From the NCBI RefSeq assembly GCF_001650735.1, contig NZ_LXVY01000034.1:248001-312000 (forward strand): a DNA stretch of 64,000 nucleotides, given 5' to 3'. This document shows positions 52,973 through 61,470 of this stretch, one piece after another. The translations under genes and the position numbers were made by a program. The DNA is from Sphingomonas sp. TDK1 (GTDB taxonomy: Bacteria; Pseudomonadota; Alphaproteobacteria; Sphingomonadales; Sphingomonadaceae). The stretch's first letter is position 1, and every line of letters begins with the position of its first letter. The notes below the pieces were generated by a model that was not told where the DNA came from, did no database searches, and worked only from the letters and a program-made list of their open reading frames with translations.

Positions 52973-53006
52973 GAAAAAGGGCCGCGCTCCCTTCGAAGCG
53001 CGGCCC
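52973..53006 (-). terminator. Intrinsic terminator of ahcY
   Basis: On the minus strand a 10-bp stem GGGCCGCGCT / AGCGCGGCCC with an 8-base loop is followed by TTTTTCTA. It lies about 24 bases after the ahcY stop. Confidence 0.88.
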
Positions 53007-53029
53007 TCGTCCTTCGTTCGTCGGAACGA

Positions 53030-54433
53030 TCAGTAGCGATAGTGGTCCGGCTTGAACGGGCCTTCGACCGGCACGCCGATGTACGATGCCTGCTTCTCGC
53101 TCAGCTGCGACAGGTGCACGCCCAGCTTCTCGAGGTGGAGCGCGGCGACCTTCTCGTCGAGGTGCTTCGGCAGGACGTAGACTTCGTTCTTGTAGTTCTC
53201 ACCCTTGGTCCAGAGCTCGATCTGCGCCAGCGTCTGGTTGGTGAAGCTGGCCGACATCACGAAGCTCGGGTGGCCGGTGGCGCAGCCCAGGTTCACCAGG
53301 CGGCCCTTGGCGAGCACGATGATCTGCTTGCCGTCCGGGAACTCGACCAGGTCGGTGCCCGGCTTCACTTCGGTCCATTTGTAGTTCGACAGCGCGGCGA
53401 TCTGGATCTCGCTGTCGAAGTGGCCGATGTTGCAGACGATCGACATCGGCTTCATCGCCTTCATGTGATCGGCGGTGATCACGTCGGCATTGCCGGTGGC
53501 GGTCACGAAGATGTCGGCGCGCTTCACGGCCTCGTCCATGGTGACGACCTCGAAGCCCTCCATCGCCGCCTGCAGCGCGCAGATCGGATCGATTTCGGTG
53601 ACCATCACGCGGGCGCCGCCGTTGCGGAGCGACTGCGCCGAGCCCTTGCCCACGTCACCAAAGCCTGCGACGCAGGCGACCTTGCCGGCCAGCATCACGT
53701 CGGTCGCGCGACGGATCGCGTCAACCAGCGATTCCTTGCAGCCATAGAGGTTGTCGAACTTCGACTTGGTGACGCTGTCGTTGACGTTGATCGCCGGGAA
53801 CGGCAGCTCGCCCTTCTTGGCGATCTCGTACAGGCGGTGCACGCCGGTGGTGGTCTCTTCCGAGACGCCCTTCAGGTTCTGCACGGTCTTGGTGAGATAG
53901 CCCGGATACTTGGCGACGAACGCCTTGAGCGCGCGCTGGAACTCGACTTCCTCGTCATTCTCCGGCTCGCCGAGCGTCGCACCGGCCTCGAGCTTGGCGC
54001 CCCACAGCGCGAACATGGTCGCGTCGCCGCCGTCGTCGAGGATGATGTTGGCGGTGGTGCCGTCACCATCGGCGCCCCAGTTGAAGATGTCGCCGACATA
54101 ATCCCAGTACTCGGCCAGGCTCTCGCCCTTTACCGCGAACACCGGCACGCCGGTCGCGGCGATCGCGGCGGCAGCGTGGTCCTGCGTCGAGAAGATGTTG
54201 CAGGTCGCCCAGCGGACCTGTGCGCCGAGCGCGGTCAGCGTCTCGATCAGCACGGCGGTCTGGATCGTCATGTGCAGCGAACCGGTGATGCGCGCGCCCT
54301 TGAGCGGCTGCGATGCGCCGAATTCCTTGCGGAGCGCCATCAGGCCGGGCATCTCGGTCTCGGCGATGTTGATCTCGGCACGGCCGAAATCGGCGAGCGC
54401 GATGTCCTTGATGACATAGTCGTTTTTAGCCAC
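53030..54433 (-). CDS. ahcY: Adenosylhomocysteinase (SAH hydrolase)
   Basis: 467 aa, typical of bacterial SahH. The NAD loop is VAGFGDVGKGSAQSLRNGGA; KSKFDNLYGCKESLVDAI holds the catalytic Lys region; the C-terminus FKPDHYRY supplies the Lys and Tyr that reach the neighbouring NAD site. It hydrolyses S-adenosylhomocysteine to adenosine and homocysteine, relieving product inhibition of methyltransferases. The cob pathway alone uses many SAM methylations. The start is GTG 54433 with GGAG 9 bases upstream. A perfect palindrome lies about 100 bases before the start. Confidence 0.96.
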   Translation of the reverse strand: MAKNDYVIKDIALADFGRAEINIAETEMPGLMALRKEFGASQPLKGARITGSLHMTIQTAVLIETLTALGAQVRWATCNIFSTQDHAAAAIAATGVPVFAVKGESLAEYWDYVGDIFNWGADGDGTTANIILDDGGDATMFALWGAKLEAGATLGEPENDEEVEFQRALKAFVAKYPGYLTKTVQNLKGVSEETTTGVHRLYEIAKKGELPFPAINVNDSVTKSKFDNLYGCKESLVDAIRRATDVMLAGKVACVAGFGDVGKGSAQSLRNGGARVMVTEIDPICALQAAMEGFEVVTMDEAVKRADIFVTATGNADVITADHMKAMKPMSIVCNIGHFDSEIQIAALSNYKWTEVKPGTDLVEFPDGKQIIVLAKGRLVNLGCATGHPSFVMSASFTNQTLAQIELWTKGENYKNEVYVLPKHLDEKVAALHLEKLGVHLSQLSEKQASYIGVPVEGPFKPDHYRY

Positions 54434-54470
54434 GGGCTGCTTCTCCAGTTGCAGGCAAAATGCTGGCGCA

Positions 54471-54527
54471 CCGGGAATCCTCCCGGCCGCATGGGTGCGC
54501 CCCTAGCCGCTCCGGATCAGGGGCGCA
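54471..54527 (-). promoter_or_regulatory. Two-hairpin leader of ahcY
   Basis: The leader can form a 9-bp hairpin at 54496-54527 (arms GCGCCCCT / AGGGGCGC extended by T-A) and a 6-bp hairpin at 54471-54486 (CCGGGA-ATCC-TCCCGG). It does not match the SAH or SAM-II riboswitch patterns I know. The hairpins may affect translation or stability. Confidence 0.4.
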
Positions 54528-54533
54528 ATGTTA

Positions 54534-54553
54534 ATATAAAGATATCTTTATAT
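54534..54553. promoter_or_regulatory. 20-bp perfect palindrome upstream of ahcY, candidate SahR-type operator
   Basis: ATATAAAGATATCTTTATAT is a perfect palindrome in an otherwise GC-rich region, 101 bases before the ahcY start and 15 bases after the algH stop. Methionine-cycle genes of Proteobacteria are known to be controlled by SahR, an ArsR-family repressor that senses SAH and binds AT-rich palindromes. The match in kind and place is good; the exact motif was not checked. Confidence 0.65.
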
Positions 54554-54568
54554 GCCGTTCGCCCAGAT

Positions 54569-55141
54569 TCAAGCGGTGCCCGTACTATTTGCCAGCAGCC
54601 GCGGATCGATACCCGCCCCGACGAACCCTTCGGCCCAACGCTCATAGACGTCGGTGTCGTACAGCAGGGCGATATCGGCGGGCGTGTTGAACCAGCCGTG
54701 GCGGGTCAGCTCCTCCTCGAGCTGCCCCTCGCCCCATCCCGCATAGCCCAGCGCGACCAGCCAACGGCTCGGTCCGCGACCTTCCGCGATCGCCCGCAGC
54801 ACGTCGATCGTGCCGGAAAGCTGCCAGCGGCCTGCCACGTCGATCGTGTCCTGTCCGCTCCAGTCCGATGAATGGAGCACGAAGCCCCGACGTGGCTCTA
54901 CCGGTCCGCCGAAATGCACCGGCACGTCCGGGACGTCGCCCGGATCAATCTCAAATTGCCCAAGCAGGTCGTGCAGTCCCAGTCCGTCGATCGTCGCGCC
55001 GATGCCGATGCCGAGCGCGCCTTCGGTATCGTGCGCGCACATGGCGATGACGGCGCGCTCGAAGCGCGGATCGCCGATGCCCGGCATTGCCAGCAAAAAC
55101 TGTCCGGTAAGGGAAGGCGTCGAATCCATGCGGTTCACCAT
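54569..55141 (-). CDS. YqgE/AlgH family protein
   Basis: 190 aa from ATG 55141, with AGGGAGGG 8 bases upstream; the ATG at 55129 is an alternative. Family landmarks are LTGQFLLAMPGIGDPRFERAVI, ALGIGIGATIDG, VHFGGPVEPRRGFVLHS and LGYAGWGEGQLEEEL. The fold is known but the molecular role is not; in Pseudomonas it affects alginate regulation. It lies upstream of ahcY on the same strand and may be separately expressed because of the operator in between. Confidence 0.9.
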   Translation of the reverse strand: MVNRMDSTPSLTGQFLLAMPGIGDPRFERAVIAMCAHDTEGALGIGIGATIDGLGLHDLLGQFEIDPGDVPDVPVHFGGPVEPRRGFVLHSSDWSGQDTIDVAGRWQLSGTIDVLRAIAEGRGPSRWLVALGYAGWGEGQLEEELTRHGWFNTPADIALLYDTDVYERWAEGFVGAGIDPRLLANSTGTA

Positions 55142-55241
55142 ATCGTCCACCCTCCCTACGGGCCACGCTTGAATTTGTTGCGCGGAATGCGATGGAAGCG
55201 CCGCGGCCATGCGGCCGCGGGATTCGTAAGGAGAGAACAGC

Positions 55242-55724
55242 ATGACGATCCAGACCGGCGATCGCATCCCCGACGCCAAGCTCGTCAAGGTAACCGCCGA
55301 GGGACCGGACCAGGTCGACGCCCCCGCCTACTTCGCCGGCCGCAAGGTCGCGCTGTTCTCGGTCCCCGGCGCTTTCACGCCCACCTGCTCGGCCAAGCAC
55401 CTGCCGGGTTTCGTGGAGAAGGCCGAGGAGATCAAGGCAAAGGGCGTGGACGAAATCGCCTGCACCGCAGTCAACGACTTCTTCGTCATGAAGGCCTGGG
55501 GCGACGCCAACGGTGTTTCGGACAAGGTGACGATGCTCGCGGACGGCAATGGCGGCTTCGTCGAAGCGCTGGGTCTCACCATGGACGGCTCGGCCTTCGG
55601 TCTGGGCACCCGAGGCCAGCGCTTCGCGATGATCGTCAACGACGGCGTGGTCGAGCAGCTGTTCGTTGAAGCGCCGGGCGCTTTCGAGGTCAGCTCGGCG
55701 GACTATGTGCTGAGCAAGCTCTGA
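55242..55724 (+). CDS. Peroxiredoxin (Prx5 / AhpC-TSA type)
   Basis: 160 aa. The peroxidatic Cys lies in VPGAFTPTCSAKHLPGF, the TxxC motif of Prx5 proteins, with the supporting Arg in GTRGQRFAMIV. It reduces hydrogen peroxide and organic peroxides using glutathione or thioredoxin-like donors. No fused glutaredoxin domain is present. AAGGAGAG lies before the ATG. Divergent from algH by 100 bases. Confidence 0.92.
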   Translation: MTIQTGDRIPDAKLVKVTAEGPDQVDAPAYFAGRKVALFSVPGAFTPTCSAKHLPGFVEKAEEIKAKGVDEIACTAVNDFFVMKAWGDANGVSDKVTMLADGNGGFVEALGLTMDGSAFGLGTRGQRFAMIVNDGVVEQLFVEAPGAFEVSSADYVLSKL

Positions 55725-55729
55725 TCCCG

Positions 55730-55753
55730 TGCCCCCGCCCGGCGGGGGCATTT
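55730..55753 (+). terminator. Hairpin after the peroxiredoxin gene, weak terminator
   Basis: TGCCCCCG / CGGGGGCA stem (8 bp, loop CCCGG) followed by only TTTAAA, 5 bases after the stop. Confidence 0.55.
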
Positions 55754-55800
55754 AAAGCGCACGACTTGCCAGAGTCATCTTCCGCGCTTAGCGATGGAAG

Positions 55801-57237
55801 ATGACTCAAGCCTCCGATATCGTCGCCGATCTGGATCGGCTCTATCGCGCCTCGGTCGAACGACTGCAGCAGGCGCTCAACCGCTATATCACCGATGGCA
55901 CCACGCCGGATCCCGAAACGCGGACCGATGGGAGCTTCGCTTACCCGGAGCTGCGCGTCACCTATCGCGGCGGCATCAACCGGCCCATTCCGCGCCGCTC
56001 GTTCGGACGACTGGTTGAAGCAGGTGACTATCGCATCACCGTCACGCGCCCGGCGATGTTCGCCGACTATCTTACCGAACAACTCACCTTCCTCATCGAG
56101 GATTACGACGTCGAGGTGCACGCGGTTACCGGGCGGCAGGAAATTCCCTTCCCCTATGTCCTCGATCCCAACACGATCCTGAGCCTGGACGACGTCTCCG
56201 CAACCGAGCTTGGCCGGCACTTCCCTGCCACCGAGCTGTCGCACATTGGCGATGAGATCGCCGACGGGATCTGGCTGAGCCATGACGAGACGCGGCCGCT
56301 GGCGCTGTTCGATGCGCTTCGTACCGATTTCTCGCTGGCCCGGCTCAAGCATTACACCGGGACACCGGTCGAACATTTCCAGCAATATATCCTGTTCACC
56401 AACTATCACCGCTATGTTGACGAGTTCGTTCGCTGGGCCTGTGCGCAGCTGGGACCGGACAGCCGGTTCACCGGCGTGTCGGGTGCGGGCGGGATCGTGA
56501 TCGAGGATGCCGCAGACGCGGACCGATTGGTGAGCGATGGCGCGTGGCGTCGCCACCAGATGCCGGCCTATCACCTGATGGCGGAGGGCCGCACCGGCAT
56601 CACACTGGTCAATATCGGCGTCGGCCCGTCCAACGCGAAGACGATCACCGATCACCTGGCGGTCATCCGCCCGGAGGCATGGCTGATGATCGGCCATTGC
56701 GGCGGTCTGCGCCCCAGCCAACGTATCGGCGACTATGTGCTCGCCCACGCCTATCTGCGCGACGACCATATCATGGACGACGTGCTGCCGCCGGAAATCC
56801 CTATCCCCGCCATCGCCGAGGTCCAGCAAGCGCTTGCCCGCGCGGCGGAAACCGTTTCCGGCCAGTCGGGCGACGAACTCAAGCAGCGCCTGCGCACCGG
56901 CACGATCGTCACCACCGACGATCGCAATTGGGAGCTGCGCTATTCTCAGTCCGCGCTGCGCTTCTCGTTGAGCCGTGCGGTGGGCGTCGACATGGAGTCG
57001 GCAACGCTGGCGGCGCAGGGCTATCGCTTCCGCGTGCCCTATGGGACGTTGCTCTGCGTCTCGGACAAGCCGCTCCACGGCGAACTCAAGCTGCCCGGCC
57101 AAGCCAACCGTTTCTACGAGCGGGCGATCGCCGAGCATCTCAAGATCGGCATCGAAGCATGCGAGGAACTGCGCCGTGAGGGCGCCAAGCTGCACAGCCG
57201 CAAGCTGCGTGCGTTCAACGAGCCGCCGTTCCGGTGA
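55801..57237 (+). CDS. amn: AMP nucleosidase
   Basis: 478 aa, normal for Amn. The N-terminal regulatory domain (about 1-170) is followed by a nucleoside-phosphorylase-like catalytic domain: ITLVNIGVGPSNAKTITDHL, MIGHCGGLRPSQRIGDYVLA, VGVDMESATLAAQGYRFRVP and LLCVSDKPLHGELKLPG. It splits AMP into adenine and ribose-5-phosphate, adjusting the adenylate pool. GGAAG sits directly before the ATG, closer than ideal. A bidirectional terminator follows. Confidence 0.94.
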   Translation: MTQASDIVADLDRLYRASVERLQQALNRYITDGTTPDPETRTDGSFAYPELRVTYRGGINRPIPRRSFGRLVEAGDYRITVTRPAMFADYLTEQLTFLIEDYDVEVHAVTGRQEIPFPYVLDPNTILSLDDVSATELGRHFPATELSHIGDEIADGIWLSHDETRPLALFDALRTDFSLARLKHYTGTPVEHFQQYILFTNYHRYVDEFVRWACAQLGPDSRFTGVSGAGGIVIEDAADADRLVSDGAWRRHQMPAYHLMAEGRTGITLVNIGVGPSNAKTITDHLAVIRPEAWLMIGHCGGLRPSQRIGDYVLAHAYLRDDHIMDDVLPPEIPIPAIAEVQQALARAAETVSGQSGDELKQRLRTGTIVTTDDRNWELRYSQSALRFSLSRAVGVDMESATLAAQGYRFRVPYGTLLCVSDKPLHGELKLPGQANRFYERAIAEHLKIGIEACEELRREGAKLHSRKLRAFNEPPFR

Positions 57238-57245
57238 AGCAAAAC

Positions 57246-57274
57246 GGCGCCCCGGGATGGGCCGGGGCGCCTTT
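57246..57274. terminator. Bidirectional terminator shared by amn and the GNAT gene
   Basis: A perfect 10-bp stem GGCGCCCCGG / CCGGGGCGCC with a 6-base loop. TTT follows on the plus strand, and GTTTT follows on the minus strand, so it can end both converging transcripts. Confidence 0.8.
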
Positions 57275-57276
57275 GT

Positions 57277-57792
57277 TCAGAACACCGTTTCGAGCAGCAC
57301 CACGCTGGGATCCCCCTCAACCTCGCGCGCGACGAAGCCCATTTCGCGCTCCAGCTCGATCGCCAGATGATTCTCGCGGCTCTCGATCGACTGAAGCCGC
57401 TTCACCCCACGGGCCTTGGCCTCGGTGGTGATGTAGTTGAGCAGGCTCCAGCCCACGCCCTGCCCCTTGCGGTCGGTACGGATCGAGATTGCTACCTCGG
57501 CCGTCTCCATGTCCGCGTCGCAGGCGAGCATCGCCGAGGCGATCAGCTGCCCTTCCGCAGTGAACGCCAGGTAGCTTTCGGTCTGCTTGTGATCGACATG
57601 GATCAGCGCTGCCGCCTGATGCGGCTGGAGATGCGGGCTTGCCGTGAAGAAGCGGAAGCGGCGATCCTCGTTCGAGACGTGATCGAAAAAATCCTTGAGC
57701 AGTGCTTCGTCCTGCGGACGCACGGTGCGCACGTCGATGACGAGTCCGGAGCGGGTCGGCAGCTGCACAGGCTCTGCGGTGGTCGCGGTCAT
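57277..57792 (-). CDS. GNAT-family N-acetyltransferase
   Basis: 171 aa. The acetyl-CoA-binding motif A is AEVAISIRTDRKGQGVGWSLL, where RxxGxG reads RKGQGV, and LEREMGFVAREVEG is motif B. The N-terminal VRTVRPQDEALLKDFFDHVS is like the lone acetyltransferase domain fused to acyl-CoA synthetases (Pat-like), which acetylate protein lysines. Whether it acts on proteins or small molecules is not shown. It appears to be a single-gene unit. Confidence 0.88.
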   Translation of the reverse strand: MTATTAEPVQLPTRSGLVIDVRTVRPQDEALLKDFFDHVSNEDRRFRFFTASPHLQPHQAAALIHVDHKQTESYLAFTAEGQLIASAMLACDADMETAEVAISIRTDRKGQGVGWSLLNYITTEAKARGVKRLQSIESRENHLAIELEREMGFVAREVEGDPSVVLLETVF

Positions 57793-57859
57793 GACGGTAT
57801 CTCCAGAAGCGATGGATGGCGCGCTAGGCCGGCCCCGCGCGCGGGCCTATCCGTAAACC

Positions 57860-59113
57860 TCACAGAGCTGCGTGCAATCGGGTTTCGGCCTCCCTTTTGC
57901 CCGAGGTTGCGGCGACCGGAGGCACGGGAGCGTCGACAGCAGAGGTGCAAACGCGATTCCGGCCCTCCCGTTTCGCGGCGTAGAGCGCCTGATCGGCCGC
58001 TCCGACAAGCTGCTCCCAGCCGAGTGCAGCGCCTCGCGCGACGGCAAGACCGACGCTGACGGTACAACCGATCGGCGCTTGTTCCACCGCATCCACAACC
58101 TCCAGTCGTTCGACCGCGGCGCGCACGCGCTCGGCTAAAGGCATCGCATCGTCGGGATCTGCAAGCACGATCAGGAACTCCTCGCCGCCGATGCGCCCGA
58201 CCAGATCACCCTGCCCGACGACCCAGCCAATCTCCCTCGCCACAGCCATCAGCACGAGGTCACCGGCGGCGTGGCCATATTGGTCGTTGATTTTCTTGAA
58301 GTGATCCACGTCGATCATGAGCACGGCCATCGATCCGCCGAACGCTCGCGCCTCTTCTGCGCGCTGGGCGCCATGCTCCCACACCACCCGGCGATTCCAC
58401 AGGCCAGTCAGTCCGTCATGGGTCGCGTAGTGGAAAAGCTGGGCATCGAGTTCGCGGGTCAGCATCCATAGGATGCACGGTGTGATCGTTGCGGTGAGAA
58501 GGGCTCGAGCGATGAGGCCAAAGGCAGTGGTCGGATCGTCCAGCGCCGATGCGTCGGGATGGACCAGCCACCAAAGCATGCGGGCGACGAGTACGCACGC
58601 CCACACGCCATGGGCCGCTGCGGCGATACGCGCGATCGATCGTCGGGATGCGTCGGCGCACGTCCACAGCGCGCGCGCGGCAGCAATCGTCAGCAGGCCG
58701 CGCAGCGATCCGCCCAAGGCTACCATCACGCGCATATTCTCATAGGCCGCAAGCACATAGCCGATCTCAACCGCGACCAGCACGCTCGCGGGAACAAGGA
58801 CCCAGAAGTCGCTGCGGGGCCGCCCGAGATATCGCACGACGGCGATGAAGTTGAGAATCGCACAAGCGTCGATCAGCAGATTACCGGGCAATGCAGGGAC
58901 CGGCAAAGAAATGAACGCGGGCAAAAGTAGCACGAAGAAGCCCGCGGCCGTGGCCAAGTTGGCAAAGCTCCACAACATCAGGCCGGCTGGTGCCGACCCC
59001 CGAATGGGACGAAGGGCTGCAGCGAGAAACGCAACCGCTGAAATCAATGAAATCAGGATGTTGATGACCATCAACGTTCCCGGTTCTAGAACGAGCTCGA
59101 TCGATTGCCTCAT
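57860..59113 (-). CDS. Membrane-bound diguanylate cyclase (GGDEF)
   Basis: 417 aa. About six to seven membrane segments fill residues 15-210 (for example LMVINILISLISAVAFLAAAL and VLVPASVLVAVEIGYVLAAY). The GGDEF domain follows: ATHDGLTGLWNRR, LMIDVDHFKKINDQYGHAAGD, VGRIGGEEFLIVLAD with an active GGEEF form. No EAL domain is present. It should make c-di-GMP from two GTP in response to an unknown membrane signal. Divergent from rimO across 147 bases. Confidence 0.92.
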   Translation of the reverse strand: MRQSIELVLEPGTLMVINILISLISAVAFLAAALRPIRGSAPAGLMLWSFANLATAAGFFVLLLPAFISLPVPALPGNLLIDACAILNFIAVVRYLGRPRSDFWVLVPASVLVAVEIGYVLAAYENMRVMVALGGSLRGLLTIAAARALWTCADASRRSIARIAAAAHGVWACVLVARMLWWLVHPDASALDDPTTAFGLIARALLTATITPCILWMLTRELDAQLFHYATHDGLTGLWNRRVVWEHGAQRAEEARAFGGSMAVLMIDVDHFKKINDQYGHAAGDLVLMAVAREIGWVVGQGDLVGRIGGEEFLIVLADPDDAMPLAERVRAAVERLEVVDAVEQAPIGCTVSVGLAVARGAALGWEQLVGAADQALYAAKREGRNRVCTSAVDAPVPPVAATSGKREAETRLHAAL

Positions 59114-59260
59114 GCCGGAGTCCGCAGTCCTTCACACTCGCGCGCTCTCTGCTCGATATTTGTTGCAAAGCGGATAATCAATTTCGGTAAAATCACGTGA
59201 GCCGCCGGCATTGCCTGCCCTAGCAATCGGGCGGGTTCACGCCTATGTGCGCACCCGATC

Positions 59261-60592
59261 ATGGCAACGCGACTCCCCGAAGCCCCCAAGGTGGGCATGG
59301 TGTCGCTCGGCTGTCCCAAGAATCTGGTCGACTCCGAGCGTATCCTCACGAAGCTCCGTTCGGACGGCTATGCGCTGTCACCGGACTATGCCGGCGCGGA
59401 CGTCGTGCTGGTCAATACCTGCGGCTTCTTGGATAGCGCCAAGGAGGAATCGCTTGAGGCGATCGGCGAGGCGATCGCCGAGAACGGTCGCGTGATCGTC
59501 ACCGGCTGCATGGGCAAGGAAGCCGAGGTCATCCGCGCCCGCTTCCCTAACGTGCTCGCGGTAACCGGCGCGCACCAATATGAGGAAGTGGTCGGCGCGG
59601 TGCACGAGGCGGCGCCGATGCCGCCCTCGCCCTTCGTCAATCTGGTGCCGGACAGCGGGCTCAAGCTCACCCCGCGGCACTATAGCTATCTGAAGATCTC
59701 GGAAGGCTGCAACCATCGTTGCAGCTTCTGCATCATCCCGTCGCTGCGCGGGGATCTGGTCAGCCGCCGCCCGGACGCGATCCTGCGCGAGGCGGAGAAG
59801 CTGGTCGCCGCCGGCACCAAGGAACTACTGGTCATCAGCCAGGACACCTCGGCCTATGGCATCGACATCCGCAAGGAGCCGCGCGCCTGGAAGGGTCGTG
59901 AGGTTGTGCCGCACATGACCGACCTTGCCCGCGAGCTCGGCCAGATCGCGCCTTGGGTGCGGCTGCACTATGTCTATCCGTACCCCCATGTCGATCAGGT
60001 GATCCCGCTGATGGCGGAGGGACTGGTGCTCCCCTATCTCGACATCCCGTTCCAGCACGCCGCCCCCAACGTGCTGCGCGCGATGAAGCGCCCGGCCAAC
60101 GAAGCCAAGGTGCTGGAGCGGCTGCGCGGATGGCGCGACATCTGCCCGGACATCGCGATCCGCTCGACCTTCGTCGTCGGCTTCCCCGGCGAGACCGAAG
60201 CGGACTTCCAGTATCTGCTCGACTGGCTCGACGAGGCCCAGCTCGACCGGGTCGGCGCGTTCCGCTTCGAGCCGGTCGAAGGCGCCTCGGCGAATGATCT
60301 CCCCGGCGCGGTGCCCGAGGAAGTCAAGGAAGAGCGCTACGCCCGCATCATGGAAAAGACTGCCGCGATCAGCGCGGCCAAGCTACAGGCCAAGATCGGC
60401 CGCCAGCTCGCGGTGATCATCGACGCGGTCGACGCGGAAGGCGGCGCCACCGGCCGCAGCCAGGCCGACGCCCCGGAGATCGACGGCGAGGTCTTCCTGC
60501 GCGACGCCGGACATCTCGAGCAGGGCGATATCGTGCCTGTCCTGATCGAGGACGCGGACGAGCACGATCTCTACGGCGTACCGATGGACTGA
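59261..60592 (+). CDS. rimO: Ribosomal protein S12 methylthiotransferase
   Basis: 443 aa. The UPF0004 domain has VGMVSLGCPKNLVDSERIL with its first cluster Cys; the radical-SAM motif is EGCNHRCSFCIIPSLRG (CxxxCxxC); RSTFVVGFPGETEADFQYLL is typical. A C-terminal TRAM domain follows (about 375-443). It adds methylthio to Asp89 of protein S12. The SLGCPKNLVD signature separates RimO from MiaB. The end overlaps the lipoprotein gene on the other strand by 22 bases. Confidence 0.95.
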   Translation: MATRLPEAPKVGMVSLGCPKNLVDSERILTKLRSDGYALSPDYAGADVVLVNTCGFLDSAKEESLEAIGEAIAENGRVIVTGCMGKEAEVIRARFPNVLAVTGAHQYEEVVGAVHEAAPMPPSPFVNLVPDSGLKLTPRHYSYLKISEGCNHRCSFCIIPSLRGDLVSRRPDAILREAEKLVAAGTKELLVISQDTSAYGIDIRKEPRAWKGREVVPHMTDLARELGQIAPWVRLHYVYPYPHVDQVIPLMAEGLVLPYLDIPFQHAAPNVLRAMKRPANEAKVLERLRGWRDICPDIAIRSTFVVGFPGETEADFQYLLDWLDEAQLDRVGAFRFEPVEGASANDLPGAVPEEVKEERYARIMEKTAAISAAKLQAKIGRQLAVIIDAVDAEGGATGRSQADAPEIDGEVFLRDAGHLEQGDIVPVLIEDADEHDLYGVPMD

Positions 60593-61362
60593 TCCTCTGC
60601 GGGCTTGATCGGCAACCTGCCGAGCGCCCGCAGGACGAGGAACGTGATCGCGACAACGGGGATGGCAAAGGTCATCACCCAAGGCATCATAGGCCCTTGC
60701 TGAAGGGCTCCGGCGCCGAAAAGCGTTACGCTTATCGGCATGAAATCCCAGGCTCCCGTCGTCCAGTTCAGCTGAAACGCGAACGAAGACAGGAAGACGC
60801 CGACACACCAGAGCCACTTCCACCGCAGCCGCTTCGTGCGCAGCACGAGCACGAAGGCGGTAATGCAGGTTCCGACGGCGGCTGCCATGAGCACAAGCCA
60901 CAGGAAATGGATGAAGCCCTTGTCGGTCAAGGTCAGCCGATTGGCGGCCCTCGGCGATCGATCGACGAGCTGGACGAAGACGCCGTTCACCAGCGGCTTC
61001 GGGCCCTCCGTTTCGAGCACAACCTGGAGCAGCGCCCATCTATCGTTCGCGCCGATTTCATAGGTGAGCCGCTTCAGCGTTATTGGCTTGCCGCCATTTT
61101 GCAGCCATTGGACATTGACGGCGCTGAGTACCGGTTGGCCCCTCGGCGACAGTGCCTGCATCTGGTGTCCGAGCACCGGCGTCAGGTCTTGCCGCAGCCG
61201 GTCTCCGGCATGGGCGGAAAGCCAGCCCAGATCGCCCTTCTGCACCGCCTGCGCAGCATGAAGGGCCATTGCCTGCTCTTGCGGCGTGCTCAACTTGTCG
61301 AACAGCTGTTGATAGGAACAGGCAGACAGCACCAACAGAACGAACGCGACTAATACCCGCAT
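60571..61362 (-). CDS. Putative lipoprotein with C-terminal membrane segments
   Basis: 263 aa from ATG 61362. The start MRVLVAFVLLVLSAC is a lipoprotein signal with lipobox LSAC. Residues of about 20-145 form a soluble domain that I do not recognise. The last third has about three membrane helices (FLWLVLMAAAVGTCITAFVLV, VGVFLSSFAFQLNW, WVMTFAIPVVAITFLVLRALG). A lipid anchor plus C-terminal helices suggests an inner-membrane protein. Long open frames upstream were ignored because the lipoprotein signal fixes the start. Confidence 0.7.
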   Translation of the reverse strand: MRVLVAFVLLVLSACSYQQLFDKLSTPQEQAMALHAAQAVQKGDLGWLSAHAGDRLRQDLTPVLGHQMQALSPRGQPVLSAVNVQWLQNGGKPITLKRLTYEIGANDRWALLQVVLETEGPKPLVNGVFVQLVDRSPRAANRLTLTDKGFIHFLWLVLMAAAVGTCITAFVLVLRTKRLRWKWLWCVGVFLSSFAFQLNWTTGAWDFMPISVTLFGAGALQQGPMMPWVMTFAIPVVAITFLVLRALGRLPIKPAEDQSIGTP

Positions 61363-61470
61363 GCGCACCCCCAAGCAGACAACCCTACCCCGCAGCGAAC
61401 GCGGCCGCAACGATCCGTTGGCAGGGTGCGCCGTCGGCGCTAAGCCTCTGGCACCGTATCCGGAGGCCCG

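Noticed and set aside
54434..54568. Possible SAH or SAM-II riboswitch upstream of ahcY
   Set aside because: The two hairpins do not show the conserved bases of either class that I know, so only a generic leader and palindrome were kept.
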